Positions 1-10,900 of a stretch of 64,000 bases of DNA are shown here, piece after piece (the stretch's first letter is position 1; the number at the start of each line of letters is the position of its first letter). This DNA is from Datisca glomerata (lineage: Eukaryota; Streptophyta; Magnoliopsida; Cucurbitales; Datiscaceae). The DNA lies in the NCBI GenBank assembly GCA_003255025.1, contig QANY01012071.1, forward strand, positions 1 to 64,000. Reading direction: 5' to 3'. The notes below the pieces were generated by a model. The model did no database searches. It was not told the origin of the DNA and saw only the letters and a list, made by a program, of their open reading frames with translations. Both the position numbers and the translations under genes were made by a program.

Positions 1-453
1 AACAAAAACAACAAACTACCTTCTAAAGTTAAAAAATCAGAGATAACTCTTAACTATCTTGTATAATCCCCTATTGCTCTCATAGCTCTGTACATTACAA
101 CTGTACAAAAAGATAACGCTTACACTCTCTTTATGCTCGTTACTGATATGAATTAGTAGTATATGACTCATAATGTGTCACATTAAATGTAGTAAATAAT
201 CAATCAAGCAAAAAGTTGAATAAAAAAATTATAATGCAATTATCTCATACGTTGCAATTTATATTTTCTCAATCATGTTCATTTTTCACGTATAAAGTGT
301 GATAAAAAATTGTGTCATCTAAAAACAATACTTAAACAAGTATTGTAACAAAGTAGAATTTTTAGGAAAATAATAGAGAATGATATAAATATGTTTACCT
401 TGGCTTTGCATAAGCGAGTTATGTTTAAAAAACCTTTATAATTACTGAAAGGC
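1..453. other. AT-rich sequence, no gene recognised
   Basis: AT-rich flank to the left of the first copia LTR. No coding motif, RNA gene or repeat was recognised. Short open frames here overlap the LTR edge and have no family resemblance. Confidence 0.5.
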
Positions 454-751
454 TGTTGTAGAAAGAGAAGTAAAAGCTGCAGCCTCAGAAGGAAATCTTC
501 ATCATAGGCAAAAGAGGGAAGCAGAACAGAGACTTTCACCAAACACAGTGGGTGTCTAACCATTTCTGGTAAAAAATGATTTCAGGCTTCAAGTAAGCAT
601 CCGTTGGAGATCATAGACAACCGTTAGAATTATTTGTATATATACATCCTTTCTCATTGTAAACAAGTAGCATTTTTCAATAAAAAATCAGAATCAAGAG
701 GCTCATCATTTTCTTTTTAAGATCAAAACCAAAAGGTTCATCATTTCTACA
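454..751 (+). repeat. 5' LTR of Ty1/copia family A, copy 1
   Basis: This 298-bp LTR starts with TGTTGTAGAAAG and ends with TTTCTACA, directly before a primer-binding site. It aligns along its length with the reverse complement of the 322-bp LTRs of copy 2 (37,930-42,849), for example in the stretch reading AAAGCTGCAGCCTCAGAAG. It is more diverged from them than they are from each other, so copy 1 looks older. No matching 3' LTR exists at the other end of this copy. Confidence 0.85.
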
Positions 752-763
752 TGGTATCAGAGC
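752..763 (+). other. Primer-binding site of copia family A, copy 1
   Basis: TGGTATCAGAGC directly follows the LTR. It is the usual plant retrotransposon site pairing with the 3' end of initiator methionine tRNA. The identical sequence is found at 42,516-42,527 on the minus strand in copy 2. Confidence 0.9.
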
Positions 764-786
764 AGTGATTCTGAGAACCAACACAT

Positions 787-3700
787 ATGGCAGAACCATC
801 AATCCCCGGCCAGCTTCACCACCATGACACCAATCCCAAACTGACCTCCATCCTGCTCACTGGCCACAACTACATACCGTGGGCAATGGCGGCTCGGGTG
901 AGCCTGAAAGGAAGAGGTAGACTGGGTTTCGTGGACGGAAGTAAGCCAAGACCAGACCGAAACTCAGAGGAATGGGACATCATGGACAGCTAGGTAATGA
1001 CCTGGATAACTAATTCAATAGACCCAAAACTCAGTGAAATCTTTTGTTTTTGTGAAACAGGACAGGAACTCTGGGAAGAAATTCGGAGCAACTATTGTGA
1101 ACAAAATAATTTCACGCAAGTCTTTGAACTTAAACGAGAGATCTCCCAAGCAAAACAGGGGGGCAGATCGGTACTGGAGTTAACCGGGTTTTTAAAATCT
1201 AAGTTCAAAGAAGATAAAACCCTGAGACCGATGACCACTGACCTGAAGGAACTCCAAGAGCGGGCTAAGCAGGATATGGTTTTCCATTTCTTGACGGCTC
1301 TCGAATCAAGCTACGAAGCATTCCGAGCTCAGATGGCTACACTGCTCAAACAATTCGGAGAATTTTTGCGCGATACCTCAGGTTCATCCATTTGTAATAC
1401 TGTCAATTATTTTTCTAAATCTGTAAATTTTTGTCATAACTTAGAACACTGGATAATAGACTCTGGTGCTTCTGACCACATGACTCATAACACAAAAAAT
1501 CTACACAGTCTCACTAAATTCGAAAAACCACAACACGTGACGGTAGCCAATGGAAATAAAGTTCCAATCTTTGGCATAGGGTCCACCACACTCTTCACCA
1601 AAACCGTTAACAACGTACTTTGTCTACCCAATTTTAACTCCAATCTCTTATCCGTCAGTAAAATAACCAAAGACTTAAACTGCAATGTTACTTTTTCACC
1701 TGACAAAGTAATTTTTCAGGATCGAGTCACCGGGAGGAAGATTGGTGAAGGAAAATTTAGAAACGGTCTGTACTACTTAGAAGATACCGACAAAACATGC
1801 CTGGCCACCTCCAGTACAGTACAAAAGACAAAATATTACATTGGAGATTCGGTCATCCCTCCGACAAAATCCTAAACAAATTACTTGGTTGTAATTCAGA
1901 CTCTAACAGTTGCTCAGTCTGCAAACTCTCAAAACAAACCATATTACCCTTTCCACTATCTAGTAGTACGACAAAATGATGTTTTGAATTAATTCATTCT
2001 AATGTTTGGGGACCCGCCCCAGTTGATTCATATAATAAATTCAAATATTTTGTTACATTTATTGATGATTTCTCTCGCACCACATGGTTATATCTTTTGA
2101 AATCAAAAAATGAAGTCTTCAGTCATTTTCAAGAGTTCAACAATTTACTGGAAACTCAATTTGAAACAACCATAAAAATATTTAGGTCTGACAATGGAAC
2201 CGAGTATACTAACAACACTTTTTTTGAGTTTTTTAAACAAAAGGGTATACGACATCAAACCTCCTGTATCCACACCCTACAACAAAACGGTGTCTCAGAA
2301 CGCAAAAACCGACACCTTCTTGAAATGACTAGGTCTCTCCTCCTCTAAAACAACGTACCCAAAAGATACTGGTCTGGTGCTACACTCACAGCAACTTACC
2401 TCATCAATCGATTGCCCAGTGTAAAATTGCATCTGAAAAGCCCTCTAGAAATTCTCAAGGGTAGGAAAATTATCCTTGATCACATACGAGTGTTCGGATG
2501 TACATGCTACGTACACATTCCAAGACTTGATAAATTGGACAAAACCTCAGTCAAAACCCTATTTTTGGGGTATTCCGCTGAGAAAAAGGGGTATAAGTGC
2601 TACGACCCAATAAACCATAAACTCTACATCTCGCGCGATGTACAATTTTTAGAACTAGAATCCTATTACCCAAAGGACCCCGACAATCATAACCACCACT
2701 AAACGTTTCCACTACCTAACAGTATTATTTCCTCCGATATCATAAGACAGGATCAGGATACCACATCAACCACGCCTGAGACAACTACCTCAGGGGGAGC
2801 AACTGATGAGGCAGTTGTCACTAATGAAGCAGTAATCGTAAGAAGGTCAACAAGGCAAACTCAACCCCCAGCAAGATTAAAAGACTACATGTCCCATCAG
2901 GTTCTATACCCTATCCAAAATTTCCTATATTATGATAAAATCTCTAACATCCATAGGGCATACTTGGGAAAAATTGATGAAACAGTTGAGCCAAAGACCT
3001 ATCAAGAAGCCCAACTCGACCCCAAATGGCGAAATGCGATGAATGAAGAACTTCTAGCCTTGAAAAAGAATGAAACTTGGAACATAATCCCACTGACCAA
3101 CGGGAAGAAACCCGTAGGATGTAAATGGGTCTACAAGACCAAATACAATAGCAACGGCGCTATCGAAAGATATAAAACCCGACTAGTTGCCAAAGGCTTT
3201 ACTCAGACATATGGAGTGGATTACCAGGAGACGTTCACTCCAGTGGCAAAAATGAACACAATCCGAGTGTTACTATCCGTTGCCACCAACCTCAGCTGGG
3301 AACTATATCAAATGGATGTAAAAAATGCATTCCTCCAAGGAAGTCTGGAAGAAGAAGTATATATGTCCCTACCTCCAGGACACGAGAAAGCAACGCACAC
3401 ATCTCTGGTATGTAGATTAAAGAAGGCTATCTACGGCCTGAAACAGTCACCAAGGGCATGGTATGAAAAATTAAGCCTGTCTCTTTTAAAAATTAACTTT
3501 GTCAAAAGCACGGCTGACTCATCTATGTTCGTCAAACACACGAACAACTCCACCACCATCATTTTAGTCTACGTAGATGACATTATCATTACCGGAAATA
3601 ACCACGATGAAATATGGAGTGTTCAAAAATTTCTAAAAGGAGAGTTTGATATTAAAGATCTAGGAAAACTGAAGTACTTCATAGGGATAGAAATAGCTCA

Positions 3701-4525
3701 CTCGAAAAAGGATTGTTTCTATCTCAAAGAAAATATATCTTAGACTTGTTAAAAGAAACAGGCATGATAGGGGCAAAATCTGCTAGCACACCAATGGAAA
3801 CCAACATGAAAATAGGACTGAATGATAGCAAACCAATAATTGATATAAGCCAATATCAGAGACTAGTAGGAAAACTAATTTATCTAACGGTTACAAGACC
3901 AGATGTCACTTTTGCAGTTAGCGTTATCAGTCAATTCATGCACGCACCTTGCAAAAATCACCAGGCAGCCGCAGAAAGGATACTCAGATACCTTAAAGGA
4001 ACACCCGGCCAAGGAATATGGATGAAGAGAACCGGGGCAAAATCCGTAGTTGGATACACTGATGCAGACTGGGCAGGTAGTTATGATAGAAAATCTACAA
4101 CTGGCTTTTGTGTCTTTGTAGGTGGAAATCTAGTAACCTGGAAGAGCAAGAAACAAACTGTTGTAGCAAGGTCAAGGGCAGAGGCAGAATACAGAGCCAT
4201 GGCCTCCACTGCTAGTGAACTCACATGGATTAGACATCTCCTTCAAGACATGAAGGTCGAGATAAGAAAACTGATAGAGATGCACTGTGATAACCAAGCA
4301 GTACGTCATATTGCAATGAACCCCATTTTCCACGAGAGAACCAAACACATTGAAGTGGACTGTCACTTCATAAGAGAGAAGGTACAGTCGGGAGAAATCA
4401 CCATTCCCTTTGTACATAGTGAAGACCAGCTAGCCGACATCTTCACCAAAGCCCTTGAAAAAAATAACCTCCAAAGAATACTTAACAAGTTAGGCTCGAT
4501 CAACCTATACGAACCCAAGATGTAG
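787..4525 (+). pseudogene. Ty1/copia gag-pol polyprotein, copy 1 (broken)
   Basis: Order is gag, protease, integrase, reverse transcriptase, RNase H, as in Ty1/copia. The start is the first ATG after the PBS. Visible motifs: protease DSGAS near 1,460; integrase SDNGTEY near 2,188; RT YVDD at 3,570-3,581; RNase H DADWAGS near 4,063. The frame is broken by TAG at 991-993, a frameshift near 1,830, TGA at 1,977, TAA at 2,346 and 2,700, and a one-base loss near 3,712. Compared with copy 2, 516 bp are missing at about 1,330: the gag end with its CCHC zinc knuckle. Copy 1 keeps seven codons near 1,020 (DPKLSEI) that copy 2 has lost. Homology stops at about 4,525 without PPT or 3' LTR. It cannot be functional. 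Confidence 0.9.
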
Positions 4526-4625
4526 ATAGCGATAGCGATGATACTTATGATGAATTCTGGAAAAGTGGTTGTCTTACAGCTATGATGGGGCATCTTCATC
4601 TTCGCATGTCCTAAACGTCTCTAAG
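4526..4625 (+). pseudogene. Fragment of the unidentified coding element seen at 32.9 kb
   Basis: This 100-bp piece abuts the broken 3' end of copia copy 1. Read in the right frame it gives WLSYSYDGASSSSHVLNVSK then TGA. The minus strand at about 32,880-32,960 gives WLSYNHDGGSSSSQVLNTSK then TAG. It is therefore a second, partial copy of that element's C-terminal exon. The family is not recognised. Confidence 0.6.
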
Positions 4626-6234
4626 TGATTTTTAGATATATGAGATTACTCATTTTGTTATACAAATGTAATTTTATAATATACAACATCACATTTCTAG
4701 AGACATATACCTTTCTAGACTTATGTAGACATTTATAATATTTATGTTCATTCGAGTAGCCTAAAAATAGACACAAATTTATGATACAATCCAATTGGTG
4801 CATGTTATTGTTGGAATTGGCTGTGTTGCGTGGTGGTTTTAAAATAATTATTGATTAGAAAAACAAAAATAATTGCAACGACACAGTTTCCAAAAATAAA
4901 AACTTTTTAATCAAAAACACCTATTCTCATCAGATCCATTTTATATATACATTAACTATGCCAGATATCATAAAGCCTTACTGTGCTTCTGAATAGAGTT
5001 ATATCCTTCATAGGTTCACTTGCTGAGATTGACAGAATGCTTGACACATAGCCTGGTGATGGTGCACGTTTGGCTACTTTTATCTTTGTCCTAGTTCTAT
5101 GATATACTTAGTTTGAGACTGAAATAGGTCATGCTCGTCTTAGAACACCTCAACTCTAAAAAAAGTAGTGAACATGACCTAAATCCTTAAGCGCAAATTA
5201 ATCATTCAACTCTGTCACCATTTTATGATGCATATTAGAATTGTCACTAGTTATTAACATGTCATCAACATAAACAAGTAGAATGAGAATATTTGATGCA
5301 TTGTCATATACATATAGAGAAGTATCAGATTTAGTACTTGAGAAGTCACGCTGCACTAGAACTATTTTTAGCATATCATACCAAGCACTAGGAGCATGTT
5401 TAAGGCCATATAATGCTTTCTTAAGTTTGCAAACATGATAGGACCAATTTTGATCTTCAGATCCTTTAGGTTGGGCCAAGTATATAGTCTCACTGATAAT
5501 TCCATTCAGAAAGACATTATTGACATCTAGTTGTCTCACTTTTCAACCAAAACCAACTGCTAGATAAAGAATAGTTTTTACTGTGGTAGGCTTGATAGCA
5601 AGGGTGAAAGACTCTGTAAAATCTATACTAGAGTTTATTGAAACCTTTAACTACTAACCTAGCCTTATACCTTTGTATCCTGCCATCAAAGTTCAATTTC
5701 ATCTTAAAAACCCACTAGTTCTGGAAAACTGACATCCCGTGTTGGAAATCCACAAACTCTCAAGTTTGATTTGTGATTAAGGAACTATATCATTTTATCA
5801 TTACTTTCTGCCAATTAGGTCAGTAAAATCTTGTTCTACTGATTTTGGCTCAATTCGGAGGGAGAGGGTGGCTAAGGGATATTTGGTTGCAGAAAAGACA
5901 TTTGGTTTAAAGATATGACTTTTGGACCTTGTTTGCATTGTTTGAGATGAGGTGTGAGTAATGTTTTTGGACTAGTTTAAGGGTTGAGTTGGCATTTTGT
6001 CTCAATAGGTAAATTTATAACCAATTTATCATAAAATGATGGAAAATCAAGTCTAACACAAACATCATAGACAAGATCAGTATTTAAAGTTTTACTACCA
6101 ACCTGAGGAGAAGCATTTATACTTACTTCTGTATTACCAAGAGGACAAGGTTGCTTCTCCTTATCCTGATGTTGTGAGTAAAATGAGGAATTTATCATAG
6201 AAAAAGGGAAAGCAAATAAGTGAAGAAAATGCAC
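4621..6234 (-). pseudogene. Rearranged Ty1/copia remnant (IN tail and RT)
   Basis: A different copia family from copy 1. On the minus strand, 5,977-6,234 resembles the spacer before RT. Next come a broken RT start (RYKARLVVKGF near 5,680), a long RT piece at 5,198-5,539 (MRQLDVNNVFLNG, LKKALYGLKHAPSAWY, LLVYVDDMLITSDN) and the connection region near 5,000 (SEPMKDITLFRST). The piece at 4,621-4,803 (FLGYSNEHKYYKCLH) is the integrase C-terminal part, which should precede RT but lies after it. Stops and frameshifts throughout show it is dead. The 4,804-4,940 junction may hold LTR debris. Confidence 0.75.
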
Positions 6235-6299
6235 CAGAATTTATGTTTTTCTAAGATGAGGGCAGAGTAAATATATGTTGATAGGGATAATAAAACGCT

Positions 6300-6665
6300 C
6301 TCCCATTTTTTCCCTTCAGATTAGAAAGAGTAGAGAAGTCTAGAGAGACGACAATAACGCTCGTGATGATGACGCCTTTTCTCTGAAACTTTTTTCTTCT
6401 CAACGACGACGCTCTCTGCTTCTTAGCGACGATGAAGCTGGTTGCATGAGATGTAGCCACCTATTGAAAGGTTTTTATAAAACCCTTTCTAATTTTTTTC
6501 ATTTAGACTAGAAAGAGCTAGAGAAATCTAGAGAGTGATGACAACGCTCATCGATGATGACTCCATTTCTCTAAGACTTTTTTTTCTTCTCAGCGATGAT
6601 GCTCTCTTCTCTTTGCGATGATGAAGTTGTTTGTGTGAAATGGAACCACCTATTGCTAGGTTTTT
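6300..6665. repeat. Imperfect tandem duplication, about 180-bp unit
   Basis: The stretch from about 6,317 to 6,475 is repeated at about 6,496 to 6,665. Both contain AGACTAGAAAGAG-like sequence, TCTAGAGAG, GATGATGAC, TTTTTTCTTCTCA and ACCTATTG followed by AGGTTTTT. Identity is high but with scattered substitutions and small gaps. The minus-strand frame across the first unit is basic and serine-rich and not recognised. Confidence 0.8.
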
Positions 6666-7260
6666 GCTTATCTATTTTGTCTTCTACTTACTGATTTCTT
6701 TGATTTTTGGTTCTCTATTTTTGTTAGTGTTGTTCTTTTGAGTTTATTGATCAAAATTTGTTGACCGTTCATTGAATTTCTCATATCTCGGATGTGTGAG
6801 ATATTTATGGTTTTTGGGTTGCTTGAAAGAAATTAGGTAGAAAGACGACTCGAGAGAAAGAAGAGGGCATGAAGGGAATGGTTAGATCTAACTCTCACAT
6901 TTGATGTTCTTGATGGACTGTAGGTAGTTTAGGTTGAAATTAGAGAAATCAGAAACTAAGATAAGCAATTTGGGGTTTAGGGTTTTAGAGTGCTATAAAG
7001 ATCTTTATAAAACTTTGATACTTCGTATTGTCTTGCAAATTTTCCTTAGACATTTTTTGGATGGCAACTTGCATATTTTCTGCTCCATGTTATGTCATAT
7101 CTTTTGCTATTCTGTATTGCCTTTTGGTTCTATTGTGAAACCCCTGGTCAATGGAGTTCAGATAAGAATCATTTTATGATCATTGTGTCATTGAGCACAC
7201 TATTTTTACTTCTATTCTGCATATGGTCGTGATTAATATTTTGCGTTTACTAATGATCTA
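6666..7260. other. No gene recognised
   Basis: AT-rich sequence without supported coding content. A telo-box-like motif (TTTAGGGTTT) lies near 6,975, but nothing nearby supports a promoter. An 81-residue open frame at 6,934-7,179 shows no family resemblance. Confidence 0.4.
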
Positions 7261-7264
7261 TTTG

Positions 7265-8130
7265 CGACAATGGGTAATCATCGTTCGGGCAAGCTTTATT
7301 CATATCAGTGAAGTCCATGCATATTCCCCATATACCCCTTCTTCTTTTTCACCATTACCATGTTCGTAAGCCACTCTAGGTAGTTTACTTCTCTGATGGA
7401 CCCAACACTTAAGAGTTTTTCTACTTACTCTTTGATGGGAACGTTCCATACTGGCATAAAGCTCCAGTTTTTCTATACTCTTCCACACTTATTGATCCTT
7501 GCCTCAAACTTTGAAAATTTTGGTACGGATCTTGGTAGTAGTGGCTAGGCACGAACCTCCTCTACATGATGGCCTTCATCTTTTCCCAAGTCTTAATCGG
7601 CCTCTCACCTTTCCTTCTCCCATTCAACCCTAATTAGTCCCTCACCAAATGATAACATAATCTGTGAATTCGATGGTAGCTAATTTCACATTCTTCAACT
7701 CAGAGTAGCCATGGCACTGAAACACCAACCCATTCTCTTCTTCTATCCTAAATAATCTTTTAGATCATTCTTGTCTTGAAATAATTGTATCTTCATCTTA
7801 ATTCTACCCAAATTGTTGTTCACCCTCTCACCAAACCTATTTTCTCTATTCCACTGATAGAATCCCCTATCTTCAACCCAACAACCTAATCTGCCCATGT
7901 GATAAAATCAGTCCTCTTCATCAAAGTATTCCCTAAATTCTTCTTCATACTCAATCCTAGGTGATCGTCTCTCCCTTCAATGCCCCATTGGAGCTCTAGG
8001 TTTCTCTAATCGTGATTCTATTCTAGACAATCCTCTTATACACTGGTTCCAGCCACTCTCCTAACATTCTCTTCATTTCACCCACTAATGCCTCCATTTT
8101 TCTTTTTCTTCTTTTCCTGATTTTCATTTT
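7265..8130 (-). pseudogene. Ty3/gypsy remnant: gag joined to a short RT piece
   Basis: On the minus strand the right part (about 7,500-7,860) reads as a decayed gag. Scattered blocks such as DLGKDEGHH and LPRSVPKFSKFEARI fit the gypsy gag pattern of a trimmed work unit followed by RRFVPSHY. Immediately left, 7,265-7,400 reads EWLTNMVMVKKKKG, matching the RT block EWLANVVLVKKKNGKWR. Zinc knuckle, protease and most of RT are absent, so there is a large internal deletion. Several stops are present. Upstream at 8,023-8,130 is a lysine/arginine-rich frame that may be the gag start. Confidence 0.6.
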
Positions 8131-8203
8131 CTTTTTCTTTTTCCCGAAAAAACTAAAAGTTGAATCACTAATCAACAATAATAGAACATGAATTAGATCA
8201 TAT

Positions 8204-8215
8204 GCTTTGATATCA
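8204..8215 (-). other. Degenerate primer-binding site of the gypsy remnant
   Basis: On the minus strand this reads TGATATCAAAGC, differing from the plant initiator-Met PBS TGGTATCAGAGC by two G-to-A changes. It lies upstream of the gag remnant, as expected for a minus-strand element. Confidence 0.55.
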
Positions 8216-8960
8216 AATGATATGAACCTCACCAACAAGTGATGAGACTCGAACCAATAAAGACACATGAATGAAGGTCAATCTAATCAGATTCATAAAA
8301 GAAAGAACCTTGACTAAATTATAAACAACATTTAAACCTTAAATTAGTGTCCAAAGAACCTGAACTAAATTCTACACAACATTCAAGCTAATTAATGGCA
8401 TTCAAGCCTTGAAGAAATATTTTCTAAAACATAAAACAATATTATTTGTAATAAAATAAGAAACTTTGGATCTTTCCATTTGATTCCAATTGACTGCCCA
8501 TTTATAGGTTATTATTGTCAAGCTGTCTTGCTTCCATGACATAATTTAAAATGTCATATCATGCTCTATGTCGGCTATCACGTTTGGCTCTATGTCATGA
8601 TCTATGTAGGTCACAAGGTTGACAAGTCTTACCTCTTCTTTTTGGAACTTAAACATCAAAATACTTGTTTAGGTCTTCGCTTGCTTTACTAGCCCATTGA
8701 GTGCTTCTCCCATCCTCTTTGTTCTAACTCTTGTGATTCAGTCGTTTGATACTTGAAGTGGATCCATATTTTAAGCTTGTGCAACGAGATCATAATCACC
8801 CACCCCACCTTGGCTTTTCCTTTTCATCCTTCACTTGTCTTTCCTTAGACTGATTGGCTATTTCCTACTTGTTGATCGGATCTAGGGGCTGGCAATGTGG
8901 AGGCCACGTGGCATATATATCATACATGTATATATATATATATTAAGTTAGGTATAGACA
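8216..8960 (-). repeat. Probable 5' LTR of the gypsy remnant
   Basis: This follows the PBS on the upstream side. The minus strand has CTATAAATGG at about 8,498-8,507, a plausible LTR TATA box. The LTR would end at about 8,218 with CA on the minus strand. The far end is not defined. A TA microsatellite at about 8,928-8,943 lies near the presumed outer limit. No second LTR copy was found, so the boundary is inferred. Confidence 0.4.
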
Positions 8961-10900
8961 GTTCAAATAGAGTTAAAGAAATGTGTTAAATATATGTGTA
9001 TCATACGGTTGAATGAAAACTCAAAGGTTCTTATTTTACTAATTATTTTAATAAATTAAATAAAGATAGATAAATATACATATATCAAATTAAAGATAAA
9101 ACTAATAGATAATAAATTATTTATTATATTATGCTGGACTTAAATGCAATTATCATTATATTAGGAGAAAAATATATTGATTATTATTATTCTCTCTGTC
9201 CATCATACCACTTTTATTAGTCATTTCCAATTCACATCCACTCCACCCTCGGCCATTATAACAACCCAATGCCTTTTCATGTCTCTTTACTATTAATTTG
9301 ATACTTCGAAACTTTTCACATACCTTGTTTATGCATGAATAGATAGAAGATGAGAATTTTTATCTTCCTATAAATTGATGTTAAAGAATGTATAAGAAAC
9401 TAACCCATTATGTTCACAACTTTTGATAGCAAATATGGAAGGTAAAGAGCCAAATTAGGAACCAACAAAAGCTAATAAATCTGCACCAACACACCCACGA
9501 ATGCCCGTCTCATTTTGGTGGATTGTGTCTGCGGTTTAAAGTACTTAGATAGGAGTAGTTTTGAATTTTAATCTCGACCTAATATATTGTAATGTCACTA
9601 TCACATTTTCTTCAAAAGTTGAAATAACAAAACAACTCCAACTCCTTTGACATTTTTTGCTTCATAATATCATAGGTTATCCTCAAAATTTTATGCTAAA
9701 AAATCGTGCGGGGTCATGATTTTCCCAAAAACGTATTTAAGATTTCGGAAGAAATTATTTCCACAAACTGTTCCTGGAATTTTTATCGCTCCCCTATCAA
9801 ATTTGTACGTCTTTTATTTTTGTTATATTATCTGCTCTCAATGAATCAGAATTTTAGATCTTTACTTACATAATTAAGATAATATTTATGACCTTAGGAT
9901 ATGAAGAACGTGATAATTATCTAACCGACAGTCGACAAGAGCCTTACATTTTGCAAAAGTAAACTTAAAAGTCTAAATCCTTTTTCCGGGAGATAAGCAA
10001 AGGGAAGATGGATTATGGTTCAACTTTCATTTTGGACTTTGTGTATTTGGATCTTTGTACTTTTGGGATCTTCTTCTTTCACCGAGTTTTCTGTATAGAA
10101 GTCCAAGAACCAAATAAATTTTTTTAATGTTTTTTTTCTTTTGGGGTGGATCCCCTCTTGTTTGGTATAACACGAGTGATCATATTTCCATCTAGACAGT
10201 TTACGCAATTATAATAACTTCGATTAGCTAAAAAATAGTTTTAAAATCTTATTTCATTTTATACCAAGCCGATATGGGTGCGTGCTGATTTTCTGTTAAA
10301 TGGCCCGGGATCAGCTATGATCCCTTCCTATTTTTCCAATCAACAGGGCCCCATTTCCCAACTTGATGTGAAGGAAGTTTGTAGGTAGATCAATATTAAT
10401 TTATTCTTGAACAAAAATTCATTTTTTGATTTATTTCATCTATTCCACTTTTCAATAAACTTATAAAAAATGGCAACTTTTATTTTATATTTAAATCAAT
10501 AGAGTAAAGAAAGTTCTATTAGTTTGGAAAGAGTTTGTATGATATCTGATTGATATAACTATATTCTTGTTTTATTGTGATTGTTTGATCCAGAAGTAAA
10601 CAAAGAGTTAAAACATGAACAGAATCTTAATAAGTAAAATAAGTTTTTTTAATTATTTATAAAATATTTTTTAGATTTACCAGCTGAACCAGGAATTTTT
10701 TTAAAAGAATACATTTTCTTTGTTATTGTTTTAAATAGAGTAATTCTACGCCGATCAAGTAATTGATTAAGTATTAAATGACCAAATGACGTGACAATTA
10801 TTAAAGTCAATATTCCTCCACGGATATTATTTTTTCTTGAAAGGAAAAAAATCCCGATGTCTCTTCTTGCGATCAATATAGTTTCAATATGAAAATTGTT
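8961..10900. other. Intergenic, no gene recognised
   Basis: Mostly AT-rich single-copy-looking sequence. Two minus-strand open frames (10,020-10,208 and 10,649-10,876) are short and lysine/arginine-rich. I could not match them to any family and do not call them genes. No repeat structure was noticed. Confidence 0.45.

Noticed and set aside
315..563. 82-codon minus-strand ORF at the left edge
   Set aside because: It runs across the copia LTR boundary in reverse and is a shadow of the LTR.
10020..10208. 62-codon minus-strand ORF, Lys-rich
   Set aside because: No recognised domain and no repeat or neighbour support. Length is within chance for AT-rich DNA.
10649..10876. 75-codon minus-strand ORF, possibly organelle-derived
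   Set aside because: The basic, AT-rich composition looked plastid-like, but I could not match it to any plastid or mitochondrial protein. It also lies in plain intergenic DNA.
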